In this document: positions 18,742 through 28,231 of the stretch, piece after piece
Position numbering within the stretch: the stretch's first letter is position 1
Layout: each line of letters opens with the position of its first letter
NCBI RefSeq assembly: GCF_000166195.2
Contig: NZ_CM001403.1
Span: forward strand, 2,684,432 to 2,748,431
Length of the DNA stretch: 64,000 nt
Direction: 5' to 3'
Origin: Mucilaginibacter paludis DSM 18603
GTDB lineage: Bacteria > Bacteroidota > Bacteroidia > Sphingobacteriales > Sphingobacteriaceae
Notes under the pieces: generated by a model
The model's input: only the letters and a program-made list of their open reading frames with translations
Databases searched by the model: none
Told to the model about the DNA's origin: nothing
Made by a program: the position numbers and the translations under genes

Positions 18742-20115
18742 TTACCGATTGTTTTGAGGAATATTGTTTAACTGCAATTCGTTATCCGGTATTGGCCACG
18801 CATATCGCGGATCATTTGGAGGGAGTGTATAAGTCACACCGTTTATAACTCGCTTAAGAGTGATGGAAAATTGGGGATCTTTATTAAGTCTCCTAAGATC
18901 ATTCCAGCGAAGGCCACGATATAATAGTTCCTTACGCCTTTCAATAAGTATTTGAAGTAATGCAGAATTTGAATCCGTTGCTGCAAATGGGATAAAGGTT
19001 CCAGCCTTCCACCGCGTTACCAATAAAGTATTCAGGTCTTTTATGGCATCAGATGTGTTTCCCAACCTGGCGTTACATTCTGCCCTTATTAAATAAAGCT
19101 CATCTGTCGCAATTCCGCTGTACGCGTAACCTAAATAATCGTATGTCCCTCTGAAATATGGAACGCCTCCATCTATTATGAAAAAGACAGATTTTCTCAA
19201 ATCATTGTTATTATATGACTTGTATAATGTTGAATCGGTTATTGAGATATAATAAGGAAAAGGTATGTCGTAGCTATTTAATACAGAATGAAAAATGTCC
19301 TCTTTGAAATAAGTTGTGCTAATAGATGCGGTTTGAGGTGTAATAGCGTTAAAGTCCTGGAGGCTACTATATATTTTCAATGCCCCGTCAGCGAAGCTAA
19401 AGGCATTTTTGTAATCACCCATTGCCAGGTACAATCTTGCCAGCAAAGCATTCGCTGAAGCTTGACAGGGCTGCGTTTTATAAGCAGGAGTTCCAGGCAG
19501 GAAAGAAATAGATGTTACTAAATCTTTTATCATTTGATTATAACATTCCTGAACTGTAGCTCTTGGGGATTTGATGTTTGGGTTTGATGAAAGTTTCAAG
19601 GGAATGCCTAAATCCGATTTTGATGTTTTGGGGTCATATGGTAAAGAAAATGTTTGAAGCAGGTTATAAAATGCTATACTTCTGAAAAACAGGGCACTTC
19701 CTTCAATCTGATTATTAAGAGATTGTTGTGAGGAATTGATTTTTATTTTCATCAAGGTTTCCAGGACAGTATTCGCATAATATATTTGCTGGTATGGAAC
19801 ACTCCAATCCGATACATTCTGACCTGGTTCGTAAACGGTTTTTGCCCATAAATATGAATTTCTCTCTATTGTCGGCTCAGCGCTCCACGTATCAGATGTA
19901 ACATAAAGATCATCAGATCCTATTTCGCCCAAAGCCGGATCGTTGCTATTAAAAAGGCCTTCGTTCAACAATAACGATTGACAATCCGCCAATGTAGAAG
20001 GAACGTTCAAAGCCTGATTTGGCTTGGCATCAAGAAAATCATTTTGCTTTTTACAAGCTGAAAAGGCAATTATGTACATGAAAAATGATGCATACATTAT
20101 TCTATTATATTTCAT
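18742..20115 (-). CDS. SusD/RagB-family outer-membrane lipoprotein
   Basis: A 457-residue lipoprotein (lipobox FSAC, then KKQ) with the SusD layout: LDAKPNQAL at the mature N-terminus, TPR-like helices (NALLARLYLAMGDYKNAFSF) and the typical C-terminal LIERRKELLYRGLRWNDLRR. It is the surface lid protein that works with the SusC porin encoded 11 bases upstream. In this family the ligand may be a glycan or a peptide. The context with a lanthionine synthetase and redox proteins makes a peptide-like or modified ligand possible, but this is inference. Confidence 0.92.
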   Translation of the reverse strand: MKYNRIMYASFFMYIIAFSACKKQNDFLDAKPNQALNVPSTLADCQSLLLNEGLFNSNDPALGEIGSDDLYVTSDTWSAEPTIERNSYLWAKTVYEPGQNVSDWSVPYQQIYYANTVLETLMKIKINSSQQSLNNQIEGSALFFRSIAFYNLLQTFSLPYDPKTSKSDLGIPLKLSSNPNIKSPRATVQECYNQMIKDLVTSISFLPGTPAYKTQPCQASANALLARLYLAMGDYKNAFSFADGALKIYSSLQDFNAITPQTASISTTYFKEDIFHSVLNSYDIPFPYYISITDSTLYKSYNNNDLRKSVFFIIDGGVPYFRGTYDYLGYAYSGIATDELYLIRAECNARLGNTSDAIKDLNTLLVTRWKAGTFIPFAATDSNSALLQILIERRKELLYRGLRWNDLRRLNKDPQFSITLKRVINGVTYTLPPNDPRYAWPIPDNELQLNNIPQNNR

Positions 20116-20126
20116 GATTATTTTTT

Positions 20127-23100
20127 TTAAAATGTTGTTTTAATACCAAAAGCTATTGTTCTCGGGATGGGATAAGCATTTTGAAAGCTATAGAGATCGG
20201 GGTCTAAATGGCCATGATTAGCCCGCCAGATTATGCCTATATTATTAGCATAACAATAGATTTGTAAATGTTTAAATGGAATTCCCTTCCAATTATTCTT
20301 ATCAAAGTCATAGCTTAAAGTAGCGTCCTGAAGGCGGATATGATCACCCTTATCGACAAGGGTTTCAGAATATTGATAAAATGCATCCCGGCTCGTTAGG
20401 ACAGGTAAAGCAGGCATCGATGGAACGTTAGTAAATTGCTCGTCTCCCGGTTTTTGCCATCTCTTGGAAAAATCAACATTACCTAATCCGGTATTGTATA
20501 GTGCGCTATATGAAATTGAAGGTCTTCTGAAGTAATAATTAAACTTATAAATGAGGTTGAATGAAAGAGCAAACCGATCAAATGAAAACGTATTACGTAA
20601 CGAACCAAAAGTTGTTGGCCGGGAAGGGCCATTGTATTTGAGATCTTTTAGAGAGGTATTTGCTAATATGCTGGTATAATCTGTTGATAATTTGCCGTTT
20701 AAAAATCCTTGTGGATCACCGGTATTATGACTTAACCCTCCCCATTTATAGCTGTAAATTGCAAATAACGGGCTGTTTATAATCGGTAAAATGGTACCAC
20801 TGTTACCCGCACCGTTAGCCAACGCATTTGTTGATGTTTGGGAGACATCATACTTGGTTACTTTATCCAAATTATAACTTAAAATGAAATTACTATACCA
20901 TTTAAATTTTCCTTTATAAAAATTACGGCTGTTGATCGTGACATCCAATCCATGTCCTTTGGTATCTGCCGTGTTACCTCGGAAAGTAAGAAGTCCTGAA
21001 GAGGGTGGTAAAGGGGAATCACCAAATAAATCAATGCCATCTTTCAAATAGTATTCAAAGCTTCCTGAAAGAATGTCATTTTTAAAGGAAAAATCTGTTC
21101 CAAGATTTATCATACGAACCTTCTCCCACCGCAAGTCGGGGTTGGCTGGATTGATAATTATCGAATATGGAACGCCGGAATAAGTTGAATTGTTAAACTG
21201 GCGGATAGTTGTGACTGCTGCCACATTATTATCGATGTTAGCGTTATATCCGTAAGTTGCTCTTAGTTTTAAAGCGGGCAGCCAGTTAACATTGTAAAAA
21301 CTCTCTTTATTGATTATCCATGCCAATCCCGTCGAGTATAAGGGAACAGATTTTTGATTAGTATTTACGCCAAACAAATTAGATTTATCAATTCTTCCGC
21401 TTAACGAAAAGATATAACGGTCCGCGTAGGTATAAGCGGCATTACTGAAATAAGATATATAACGGTTTGTGAATTTGCTGAACCCTTCATTATTGGGAAT
21501 TTGTCTTGTCCCGCTTGGAATTGTCTTAAAGGCAGTTACGAAATTTACATTTTGAAAGGTTTCAGTCTGATCGTTATAGCCGTAAGCCGTAAAGGCGTTA
21601 CTGTTTGTTACGGTCTGGTTTATTTCCGTGCCCCCCAAAACATTCAACTGATGCAATTCATTCCACGTATGCTCAAAATTCAGTTGCCCCCTTAATCGTT
21701 GAGAAGATAAGTCAGAATTCGATTGTTGTAAGATACCACCAACAGGAATGTTGTTAGTAACCGTGGCTCCATTAATAGTAGAATACTGGTTGATCAGATT
21801 CCTGGCATAGTACGTGTCCTGATTATAATTGTTTTTATTGACTGTGTTGCTTTTTTCATATTGATACTTAACCTCTGCGTTAAAGCCTTTCCAAAATCCA
21901 TATTTTAATCCGCTAATGATACGGATATCATTTAAAGTAGAGGTATTATTAGCTTGTTGTAATTCGTTTAATGGATAGTATTGCCAGTTTAAAAGCCCAT
22001 TTTGGGAGGCGGTGTTAGTAATCCAGGAATAGTTATAATCCTTAACTATAGGCAAGGGGTTTCCATTTGCATCCGCTAATGTTGTATAAGGAAAAAGGCC
22101 TGTATAGTTTCCGCCGTTATTGAGATTGTTTATTGCATCTGAAGTCGTATTACTTTGCGAATAAAACAAACTTGCAGATAGTTCAAGGTTATTTACAGGC
22201 CGAAACGTATTTCCTGAATTAATCGTCAACCGATTATTCTTGTTCCCGACCAAACTACTAAGGTTATCGTCATATCCGGTAGAAAAATAATAAGTGCTTT
22301 TATTATTCCCTCCATGTAAACTCAAAGCATATTGTTGATCGATACCCTTGCGATATAAATATTTTTCAATGTCGTTTCGAACATCGATTTTACCCAATGC
22401 GTTCAGTTGGGTGTTGAGCTGATCCGATGTGATTTTTCCCGCTTGTTGATCTGCCAATAATTGAACAACTGGGGAAACCACTGGATGCTGCGAACTATTT
22501 AAACTTGTCGTGTAAAAACCGGAATTGAACAAGGTTTTTTCAACGCTGATATAATCTTTAGAATCTAAAAAATAAGGGCTATAAAAAGCGTTCGGTTTAT
22601 CCCCAATAGTGACATTTGCACTAAAATCTATTGATAACGGTTGGTTTATTTTGCCTTTCTTTGTCGTTAATACAATTACGCCATTACCTGATCGCACTCC
22701 CCAGATGGAGGCCGCAGCAGCGTCCTTTAAAACAGTTATACTTGCTATATCATTTGGATTAATGTTATTAATATCACCGTCATAAGGAAAGTTGTCTACT
22801 ACGACTAACGGTTGGTCATTTGCAAATAACGTAGAGTGTCCCCTTATGCCTAAATCTAAAGTGCCATTTGCAGAACTAATCGTATTACGATTAAACAATA
22901 AACCAGGGACTACCCCCTCCAATCGGCTGATGATATCTGTACTTACTCTCCGGTTAATAATAGCACTATCTAATTGTACAAAAGACCCTGTAGCCCTTTC
23001 TTTAGGCAATGTTTGATAGCCTGTAGAAACTACCACTTCATTAAGCTGAGCGCTACCAATTTCAAGTACAATGGTTAGAAATTCTGCTTTTCTTACAACA

Positions 23101-23660
23101 ATCTCTTTTGTCAGATAGCCAACAAACGACACTTGTAAAATTGTGCTGTCAGCAACATCCGTAATCTGAAATTCACCATTACCATTAGTCGCTATAGCCG
23201 GGCCATTCTTGATTTTGATTGTTGCACCAGGCAGCGGCGATCCATTAGCATCGGTTACTTTCCCTTTTACAGGGAATGGCGGTTTTTCCTGCGAGGGAGG
23301 CCGGGAACTTGAATTGTCGAACTTGATTACAATGCGGTCATCTATTACCTCATAGGTGAGTGAAAGAGGTGATAGCAATTCATTCAAAACTTTACTAACC
23401 GGCTGATCTTTTTCATGAACGGTTACCGGCTTTTCAATGATGCCTTTAGCATTGCTATAGATAATCACCATTTGCGCACGGGCAGCGATCTGGTCAAGTG
23501 TTTGTTTAAGCGGCTTGTTTTGTATATCAATAGAAATCCGCTTTTCTAATCCTTGTGAATGTGCTAAACCAGTAGCCAGTGCAAGGTTTATAAAGCTACT
23601 GGCCACTGTAGTTAATACAATGATTTTAATTTTTAATATAGAGCGTAAATTGGGAAGCAT
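20127..23660 (-). CDS. SusC/RagA-family TonB-linked outer-membrane protein with STN domain
   Basis: An 1177-residue transporter. After the signal comes an STN (secretin/TonB N-terminal) domain (QNKPLKQTLDQIAARAQMVI), the part that talks to FecR-type anti-sigma factors. Then come a CarboxypepD_reg domain (VKGKVTDANGSPLPGATIKI), the plug with the SusC hallmark GIRGHSTLFANDQPLVVVDN and DAAAASIWGVRSGNGVIVLT, and the barrel ending IAFGIKTTF. The STN domain together with the adjacent FecR and FecI genes indicates substrate-induced signalling across the outer membrane. It starts the SusC-SusD-TlpA operon and lies about 200 bases after FecR. Confidence 0.93.
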   Translation of the reverse strand: MLPNLRSILKIKIIVLTTVASSFINLALATGLAHSQGLEKRISIDIQNKPLKQTLDQIAARAQMVIIYSNAKGIIEKPVTVHEKDQPVSKVLNELLSPLSLTYEVIDDRIVIKFDNSSSRPPSQEKPPFPVKGKVTDANGSPLPGATIKIKNGPAIATNGNGEFQITDVADSTILQVSFVGYLTKEIVVRKAEFLTIVLEIGSAQLNEVVVSTGYQTLPKERATGSFVQLDSAIINRRVSTDIISRLEGVVPGLLFNRNTISSANGTLDLGIRGHSTLFANDQPLVVVDNFPYDGDINNINPNDIASITVLKDAAAASIWGVRSGNGVIVLTTKKGKINQPLSIDFSANVTIGDKPNAFYSPYFLDSKDYISVEKTLFNSGFYTTSLNSSQHPVVSPVVQLLADQQAGKITSDQLNTQLNALGKIDVRNDIEKYLYRKGIDQQYALSLHGGNNKSTYYFSTGYDDNLSSLVGNKNNRLTINSGNTFRPVNNLELSASLFYSQSNTTSDAINNLNNGGNYTGLFPYTTLADANGNPLPIVKDYNYSWITNTASQNGLLNWQYYPLNELQQANNTSTLNDIRIISGLKYGFWKGFNAEVKYQYEKSNTVNKNNYNQDTYYARNLINQYSTINGATVTNNIPVGGILQQSNSDLSSQRLRGQLNFEHTWNELHQLNVLGGTEINQTVTNSNAFTAYGYNDQTETFQNVNFVTAFKTIPSGTRQIPNNEGFSKFTNRYISYFSNAAYTYADRYIFSLSGRIDKSNLFGVNTNQKSVPLYSTGLAWIINKESFYNVNWLPALKLRATYGYNANIDNNVAAVTTIRQFNNSTYSGVPYSIIINPANPDLRWEKVRMINLGTDFSFKNDILSGSFEYYLKDGIDLFGDSPLPPSSGLLTFRGNTADTKGHGLDVTINSRNFYKGKFKWYSNFILSYNLDKVTKYDVSQTSTNALANGAGNSGTILPIINSPLFAIYSYKWGGLSHNTGDPQGFLNGKLSTDYTSILANTSLKDLKYNGPSRPTTFGSLRNTFSFDRFALSFNLIYKFNYYFRRPSISYSALYNTGLGNVDFSKRWQKPGDEQFTNVPSMPALPVLTSRDAFYQYSETLVDKGDHIRLQDATLSYDFDKNNWKGIPFKHLQIYCYANNIGIIWRANHGHLDPDLYSFQNAYPIPRTIAFGIKTTF

Positions 23661-23858
23661 CGTGGTTAAATAATATGTTAGGGGATTTGAAAACTATAAT
23701 TATTGGCCGGCAGTTGCGTGGCGGTGGCAGATCGGAGAGCCATAAAAAAGGCATAGGAGTTCCCGTTAAGCAATTTTTCATGTTTTTGCAGTTAATCGTG
23801 TTTGTTAAAATTTGATTATTGAATGCCTGGGCTAAGGCAAAGCTTTTAGCTACTTTCG

Positions 23859-24917
23859 CTATCTTTCATCACATCCTCCCGCTATTGTATATTTGTTATT
23901 CTCTGTCAATACATTGGCACCAATGGCTGCTGCCAGTTGGCTTAGCACAATCTTAATCGGCCTATTGGTATCAAATTCGCCGTAGCAAAGACACACGGCA
24001 GATTTGTTTTCCAGTTCGATGGGAACATCATAATATCTTTTTAAATCAGCCACAACTTCGGCCACTGGCGTACCGTCGTAACTCAGTATACCATCCCGCT
24101 TTTTGATCACAGGTTGTAAATCAAGTATTGTCTTACTGGCCAATAACGACTTGTCATTGTTGAAAAACACTTGTTGTTTGGGCTTCAGGGTAACTTCCGA
24201 GATTTTTTCTGATTTGGCCGACATGACAGCCACTTTTACGATGCCTGTCACAACGGTAATGGAATAGGTGTTAAGCTTGCTATCGGATTTGATGTTGAAA
24301 GATGTACCGACAACCTGTGTCTGCATCCGTCCGCTATGGATAATAAACGGGTGCCTTTTATCCTTAGCAACTTCAAAAAAGGCTTCGCCGTCCAGCGAAA
24401 CTACACGATAACTATTAACTAACTGATCTCGATAATTCAGGGTGCTGGACGGGCTAAGCCATACTTTTGTACCATCGAATAACCTAATTAGTTTTCTCTG
24501 GCCGTTTTGGGTAACTAATTGTTTTGAGTGATTTTTGATTTGAGCATTGTAATTATCAGTAAAATGCCGGTAAAACAAAACTAAAGTGGCTGATCCGATC
24601 ACCAGCCATAAAGCGGCGATCTTCAGCCAGGTATTAGCTATTTTATAGGGGAATTTGGATGGATTAGACTTTTGGGGTATTTGCGCCCGAATTTCGCTAA
24701 AGATGACAGATTTTACTTTGGTGATAATCTTATCTTCTTGTTCAGCTTTTAGCGGCTTTAGGGTATCTTTTGAGAGTTCATCACCAATCAAGGAATTAAA
24801 AAGTTCTTCATTTTCCTTTTTGTTGATTAGCTTAAACAGTTCATTGATCTCGTCAGGAGTACACTCAACGTCGAGGTACTTTTTAAAGAGACTTTTTATA
24901 TAGATTTGATCCTTCAT
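23859..24917 (-). CDS. FecR-family anti-sigma factor
   Basis: A 352-residue membrane protein from the ATG at 24917 (MKDQIYIKSLFKKYL). The frame extends upstream to 25121, but those residues are implausible. It has an N-terminal cytoplasmic sigma-binding part, one membrane helix (IAALWLVIGSATLVLFY) and a periplasmic FecR domain: RLFDGTKVWLSPSSTLNYRD, VSLDGEAFFEVAKDKRHPFI, VVGTSFNIKSD. A DUF4974-like end follows (PVAEVVADLKRYYDVPIEL). It should hold the FecI sigma factor inactive until the SusC STN domain signals. It is separated from FecI by two unrelated genes, which is unusual. Confidence 0.9.
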   Translation of the reverse strand: MKDQIYIKSLFKKYLDVECTPDEINELFKLINKKENEELFNSLIGDELSKDTLKPLKAEQEDKIITKVKSVIFSEIRAQIPQKSNPSKFPYKIANTWLKIAALWLVIGSATLVLFYRHFTDNYNAQIKNHSKQLVTQNGQRKLIRLFDGTKVWLSPSSTLNYRDQLVNSYRVVSLDGEAFFEVAKDKRHPFIIHSGRMQTQVVGTSFNIKSDSKLNTYSITVVTGIVKVAVMSAKSEKISEVTLKPKQQVFFNNDKSLLASKTILDLQPVIKKRDGILSYDGTPVAEVVADLKRYYDVPIELENKSAVCLCYGEFDTNRPIKIVLSQLAAAIGANVLTENNKYTIAGGCDER

Positions 24918-25175
24918 TTGTTGTGTTACTACACAACAAAATAAAACATAAGAGTAAATAGGGCTATTGAATAAATAAATTATTTTAATGGGCCATTTGT
25001 TTGCTGCAATTACACGCAGGGTGAAAACCGCAAATTGGCTTTCCGAAGTAATTCGAAACGAGCACCCAAAGGACATCAAAGTTTGTCGATAGGTAATCAT
25101 TGATGTCCTTTGCGGTTGCAAACCTGAAATCGCTAACGCTTTATCGTATCTACTACCATCAAAACATTTTTGCTT

Positions 25176-25183
25176 TAACTTTG
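25176..25183 (+). promoter_or_regulatory. -7 promoter element
   Basis: TAACTTTG matches TAnnTTTG and lies 24 bases before the ATG at 25207. No TTG was found at the expected -33 distance, so this is a partial match. Confidence 0.4.
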
Positions 25184-25206
25184 CAAATCATTGTAAATCA
25201 TGTCCT

Positions 25207-26007
25207 ATGCAGCTTAGAAATCACATTGTTTATCGCTTTTTAACTGAAAAACATTTTTTAAACGATATTATAAGATCATTGCTTCCCATAGAAGTTGAAA
25301 ATATGATTCGCCATCAGCAGAGTGACGAAGAAATGCACAGGATCGCTATGACGTACAAGTTATTGGAGATAGATGAACAAAAAGCTTATTATATCACCAA
25401 TACAGTAGTTGATAAGCTTGACATGCTTAAAGTAACCAATAAAAATGGGATATATGACTGGACGGTTTTTAAGCATGTAAAACCTTGTAAACTAACATTC
25501 ATATTCAAAAACAATAGTTTTTTACGTGTCTGGATTCATCACCATGTTATCCAATTTTTACATGGTCAGTTTGTTTATTATTCACATCAGGAGAAGCTAA
25601 AGTATAAGGCAACAGGTACTATAGATGTGGTACAATTATATGTAGACAGGAATACCGGTGAACCTACTGCTTATTTTGCCCACGCGAGTGCAAAAGGTAT
25701 GGAAGAAACCTTCTATAAATTATTGTGTTTTTTCTTTCTATCTGAAAACCAAGAAATTATTGTTAACCCAGGTAAAAGCTATGGCACCAAGAAACAACCT
25801 GATGCGCTTTCAAATGATATCAATGTACCTGTAACTATCGTTAACAGTTGCTGGAATATAACGAGCATACGAACCGACGGATTTGATGTAAGCGGGCATT
25901 TTAGATTGCAACCCTGCGGGCCTGCTTTAGCCGATACGAGAATGATATTTATAGAGCCGTATAAAAAGCATGGTTATGTAAGAAAGGCCGCCAAGCCATT
26001 AGAATAA
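25207..26007 (+). CDS. Hypothetical protein, accessory-type
   Basis: A 266-residue soluble protein that I do not recognise. It is rich in aromatic residues and lysine, with no signal peptide or membrane helix. Near the C-terminus it has DVSGHFRLQPCGPALADTR followed by MIFIEPYKKHGY, a layout resembling a closing motif seen in some phage and mobile-element proteins (V-x-GHxR-x-Q ... I-x-PY). It is transcribed opposite to the genes on both sides, has its own -7 element, and splits FecR from the FecI-side genes. This looks like a later insertion. Confidence 0.7.
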   Translation: MQLRNHIVYRFLTEKHFLNDIIRSLLPIEVENMIRHQQSDEEMHRIAMTYKLLEIDEQKAYYITNTVVDKLDMLKVTNKNGIYDWTVFKHVKPCKLTFIFKNNSFLRVWIHHHVIQFLHGQFVYYSHQEKLKYKATGTIDVVQLYVDRNTGEPTAYFAHASAKGMEETFYKLLCFFFLSENQEIIVNPGKSYGTKKQPDALSNDINVPVTIVNSCWNITSIRTDGFDVSGHFRLQPCGPALADTRMIFIEPYKKHGYVRKAAKPLE

Positions 26008-26030
26008 CGTTGAAAGTTCACTAAAAGACG

Positions 26031-26585
26031 TTATCGACATTTACGCTGATGAATAAGCCAGGTTGCGGAATATAGTTTTCGCAGGTTGTCATAAACTTCA
26101 ATAACTTCCCTTGCGGTCAGTGTTTCGAGAACGGCTTTATCAGACAAAGCTATACGGAGCCATTCGTGCAGGTACTCCTTATATTGTTTTAAAGTAATCC
26201 GCTTGAAAAATCTTTTTATTACTGCCAATGGATTGAGGATCTCTTTTTCTGAAAGATTATGCGGGAAAAACTCCCAATCCTTTCTTTCCTGCTCAATTTG
26301 GCTTTCTGTTATGTTTTCATTTGATAAGAACATCATGCTATTACCGGAAGCTAATAAAAGATGGGCAGCCTCTATTAACTGTATTGTTTCTTCGTAAACA
26401 GAAAGGAGGTATACCGCCCCGTGACGACTTTTGAATTGCTCGTCATTAATTACGTAGTGCCGCCATTTTTTCAGATCTTTTCGATGCTCTCCCGGCAATC
26501 CAGACTGAAAGAAATCAGCAATGACCTCGAACGGTGAATTTACCTCACTTGATGGTGTATTTGTATATAGTGCAGGTGTGGCCAT
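26031..26585 (-). CDS. Hypothetical protein between FecI and FecR
   Basis: A 184-residue, mostly alpha-helical, soluble protein with no family I can name. Recognisable stretches are FFQSGLPGEHRKDLKKW, GAVYLLSVYEETIQLIEAAH and NPLAVIKRFFKRITLKQYKE. It starts 14 bases after the FecI-type sigma gene and is therefore co-transcribed with it. The basic helical layout would fit an accessory factor for the sigma/anti-sigma pair, but nothing in the sequence proves that. Confidence 0.75.
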   Translation of the reverse strand: MATPALYTNTPSSEVNSPFEVIADFFQSGLPGEHRKDLKKWRHYVINDEQFKSRHGAVYLLSVYEETIQLIEAAHLLLASGNSMMFLSNENITESQIEQERKDWEFFPHNLSEKEILNPLAVIKRFFKRITLKQYKEYLHEWLRIALSDKAVLETLTAREVIEVYDNLRKLYSATWLIHQRKCR

Positions 26586-26599
26586 GGACTTTTAATTTA

Positions 26600-27202
26600 C
26601 TATGGATTAATGCGATATAGTGCTACAGAGACTATCAGAAAGACAGCCAAATCAGTATTTAACAGAAAAAACTCTTTTACAGATTTATTGGCTGACACGA
26701 TTTGATTGCGAATTGTTGAGGTGGAGATTCCCAAAATTTCACTTGCTTCCTGATAGCTTTTACCTTCAAATTTACACAGCTTAAAAACCTGCTTGCGTTG
26801 TGGTGGTAAATCTTCTATAGCCCTCATTAAAAGCTCGTAAGTTTCCTGGTCGATCATGTTTTCTTCCGCGTTGGTAACATGATCTACCGTAGTTATTATC
26901 AAATGGTCGATGAGTCGTTTATCACGGGCAACTTTTTGAAAATGGTTCAACACCAGCCACCGGGCAACCATATATAGGTATGGCCAAAATGCTTTATCGG
27001 GGTCAATTTGTTCGCGCCTTGTCCACACAGTTAGAAAAAGCTCTTGCAAAAGCTCCTGGGCAACTTCCTCATCTTTTACTAAAAACAAAATATTGCGGTA
27101 TAAGGGCCTGCTACAATGATCGTAAATCTTGGCAAAAGCTCGCTCACTGCCTTGTTGCAGTTGATTTAGAAGTAAGGTAATATTTGTTTTATCTAAACTC
27201 AT
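26600..27202 (-). CDS. FecI-type ECF sigma factor
   Basis: A 200-residue ECF sigma factor. Region 2 shows AFAKIYDHCSRPLYRNILFL and AQELLQELFLTVW. Region 4 shows LPPQRKQVFKLCKFEGKSYQ and EILGISTSTIRNQI. The C-terminus is hydrophobic (LAVFLIVSVALY). It is the likely partner of the FecR at 23859 and driver of the SusC operon, although a plus-strand gene now lies between. Its mRNA would carry a strongly structured leader of about 280 bases whose last hairpin ends four bases before the start codon. Confidence 0.9.
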   Translation of the reverse strand: MSLDKTNITLLLNQLQQGSERAFAKIYDHCSRPLYRNILFLVKDEEVAQELLQELFLTVWTRREQIDPDKAFWPYLYMVARWLVLNHFQKVARDKRLIDHLIITTVDHVTNAEENMIDQETYELLMRAIEDLPPQRKQVFKLCKFEGKSYQEASEILGISTSTIRNQIVSANKSVKEFFLLNTDLAVFLIVSVALYRINP

Positions 27203-27486
27203 TGGATGGCTTCCTCAAATTGAATTGAGCCATTCAAGAATCCACTAAAGCCATAAGGCCGGAGCAGTTGTTCTTATTGAATTTGCCCGCACTCCCGGTG
27301 GTAACGGGGGCTTGAAACAAGTATCAGAGATACGAGTAACAAGCCAGGACGCAAACAATAAGCTGCCCCGGCCTAATAGCGTAGCTATAAGAACCGGGTG
27401 CTCACCTATTCCTCGCGTCCATTCAATACCACTTGTGCGGACGAGGCTCTTAGCGAACACCTCTATATCATTTCGATAATAAGTGT
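27203..27486 (-). promoter_or_regulatory. GC-rich multi-hairpin leader upstream of FecI (candidate structured RNA)
   Basis: This stretch is clearly more GC-rich than its flanks and, read on the minus strand, contains at least six hairpins in a row. They lie at 27457-27486 (ACAC/GTGT ends), 27411-27446 (CCTCG/CGAGG), 27367-27398 (CCCGG/CCGGG), 27309-27345 (GGCTTG/CAAGCC around GTATC-TCT-GATAC), 27294-27308 (CCCG/CGGG) and 27206-27233 (ATGGC/GCCAT). The last ends four bases from the FecI start codon. A TAATTTTG -7 element at 27489-27496 would start a transcript right at the first hairpin. Both strands also have stop-free stretches, so a repeat element or small gene is possible. I match no known RNA family. 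Confidence 0.4.
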
Positions 27487-27646
27487 TGCAAAATTAATCT
27501 TATATCATCAATTTTTAAATCTTAAATATTTTAACAAATTACAAATATATAACAAATAGTCACTTAGGCAAATCAAATAGTCTATTTAACTAATTAATAA
27601 CTCAAATAGACTATTTTTACAATTAATTCAACATTTTTAAGTGTTT

Positions 27647-27654
27647 TACATTTG
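27647..27654 (+). promoter_or_regulatory. -7 promoter element of the XRE-type gene
   Basis: TACATTTG fits TAnnTTTG and lies 18 bases before the ATG at 27673, placing the transcript start just ahead of the gene. Confidence 0.45.
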
Positions 27655-27672
27655 GGTTTGCAGTGTAAACCG

Positions 27673-28044
27673 ATGAGTAAAGCGATAAAGTTAAATAGGA
27701 TTAAGGGTGCGTTAGTTGATAAAGGGATTCCGAGTTTTCTGCTTGCTATCTATATGGGTGTACACGAAACTACTGTATCTGATTGGTGTACTAATAGAAA
27801 TCAACCAAGCCCTAAAGACTTTAAAAAAATAGCTGATTTTTTAGATTTAAATATTCGGGAACTTATTGTCCCAACGCAACCTACGGGCAATAAAATAGCA
27901 GAATCGATGTTAGCCGAAGTTGAGAAGTTTCAACATCAGGGCTTATCTTTATACGTCCAAACGGAAACCAAAACAAAAAAGCCAAAGAAAATTGTAAACC
28001 CTGAACTTTTGAAGCGATTAAAAGATCTTATAATTGAGAAATAA
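27673..28044 (+). CDS. XRE-type helix-turn-helix regulator
   Basis: A 123-residue protein from the ATG at 27673; a TTG at 27652 is the alternative. Residues ~5-60 form a Cro/C1-type helix-turn-helix (LAIYMGVHETTVSDWCTNRN, then PSPKDFKKIADFLDLNIREL). The C-terminal half is lysine-rich and not recognised. Such short regulators are common in Bacteroidota genomic islands. Its target is unknown. Confidence 0.75.
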   Translation: MSKAIKLNRIKGALVDKGIPSFLLAIYMGVHETTVSDWCTNRNQPSPKDFKKIADFLDLNIRELIVPTQPTGNKIAESMLAEVEKFQHQGLSLYVQTETKTKKPKKIVNPELLKRLKDLIIEK

Positions 28045-28121
28045 CTGCCTCAACTTATTTGTCAGTTAACAAAAAAATACAAACAATCCACCTAAACAGC
28101 GATATCGGGATAGTCATTCAA

Positions 28122-28129
28122 TAATTTTG
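28122..28129 (+). promoter_or_regulatory. -7 promoter element
   Basis: TAATTTTG fits TAnnTTTG and lies about 100 bases before the ATG at 28232. No clear -33 element was seen. Confidence 0.3.
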
Positions 28130-28231
28130 CATTTACAACGTGTCGCTAATCAATAATAGATTCTTCTTCGTTAGCCGTTAAGCGGTTTTAATGTATCTGA
28201 AAGCTTTATATATTTGAGCGAACAAGATCCT

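Noticed and set aside
27245..27460. 71-aa open frame inside the GC-rich region before FecI
   Set aside because: Both strands are open because the DNA is GC-rich and hairpin-dense; there is no recognisable domain, so I kept the structured-leader reading.
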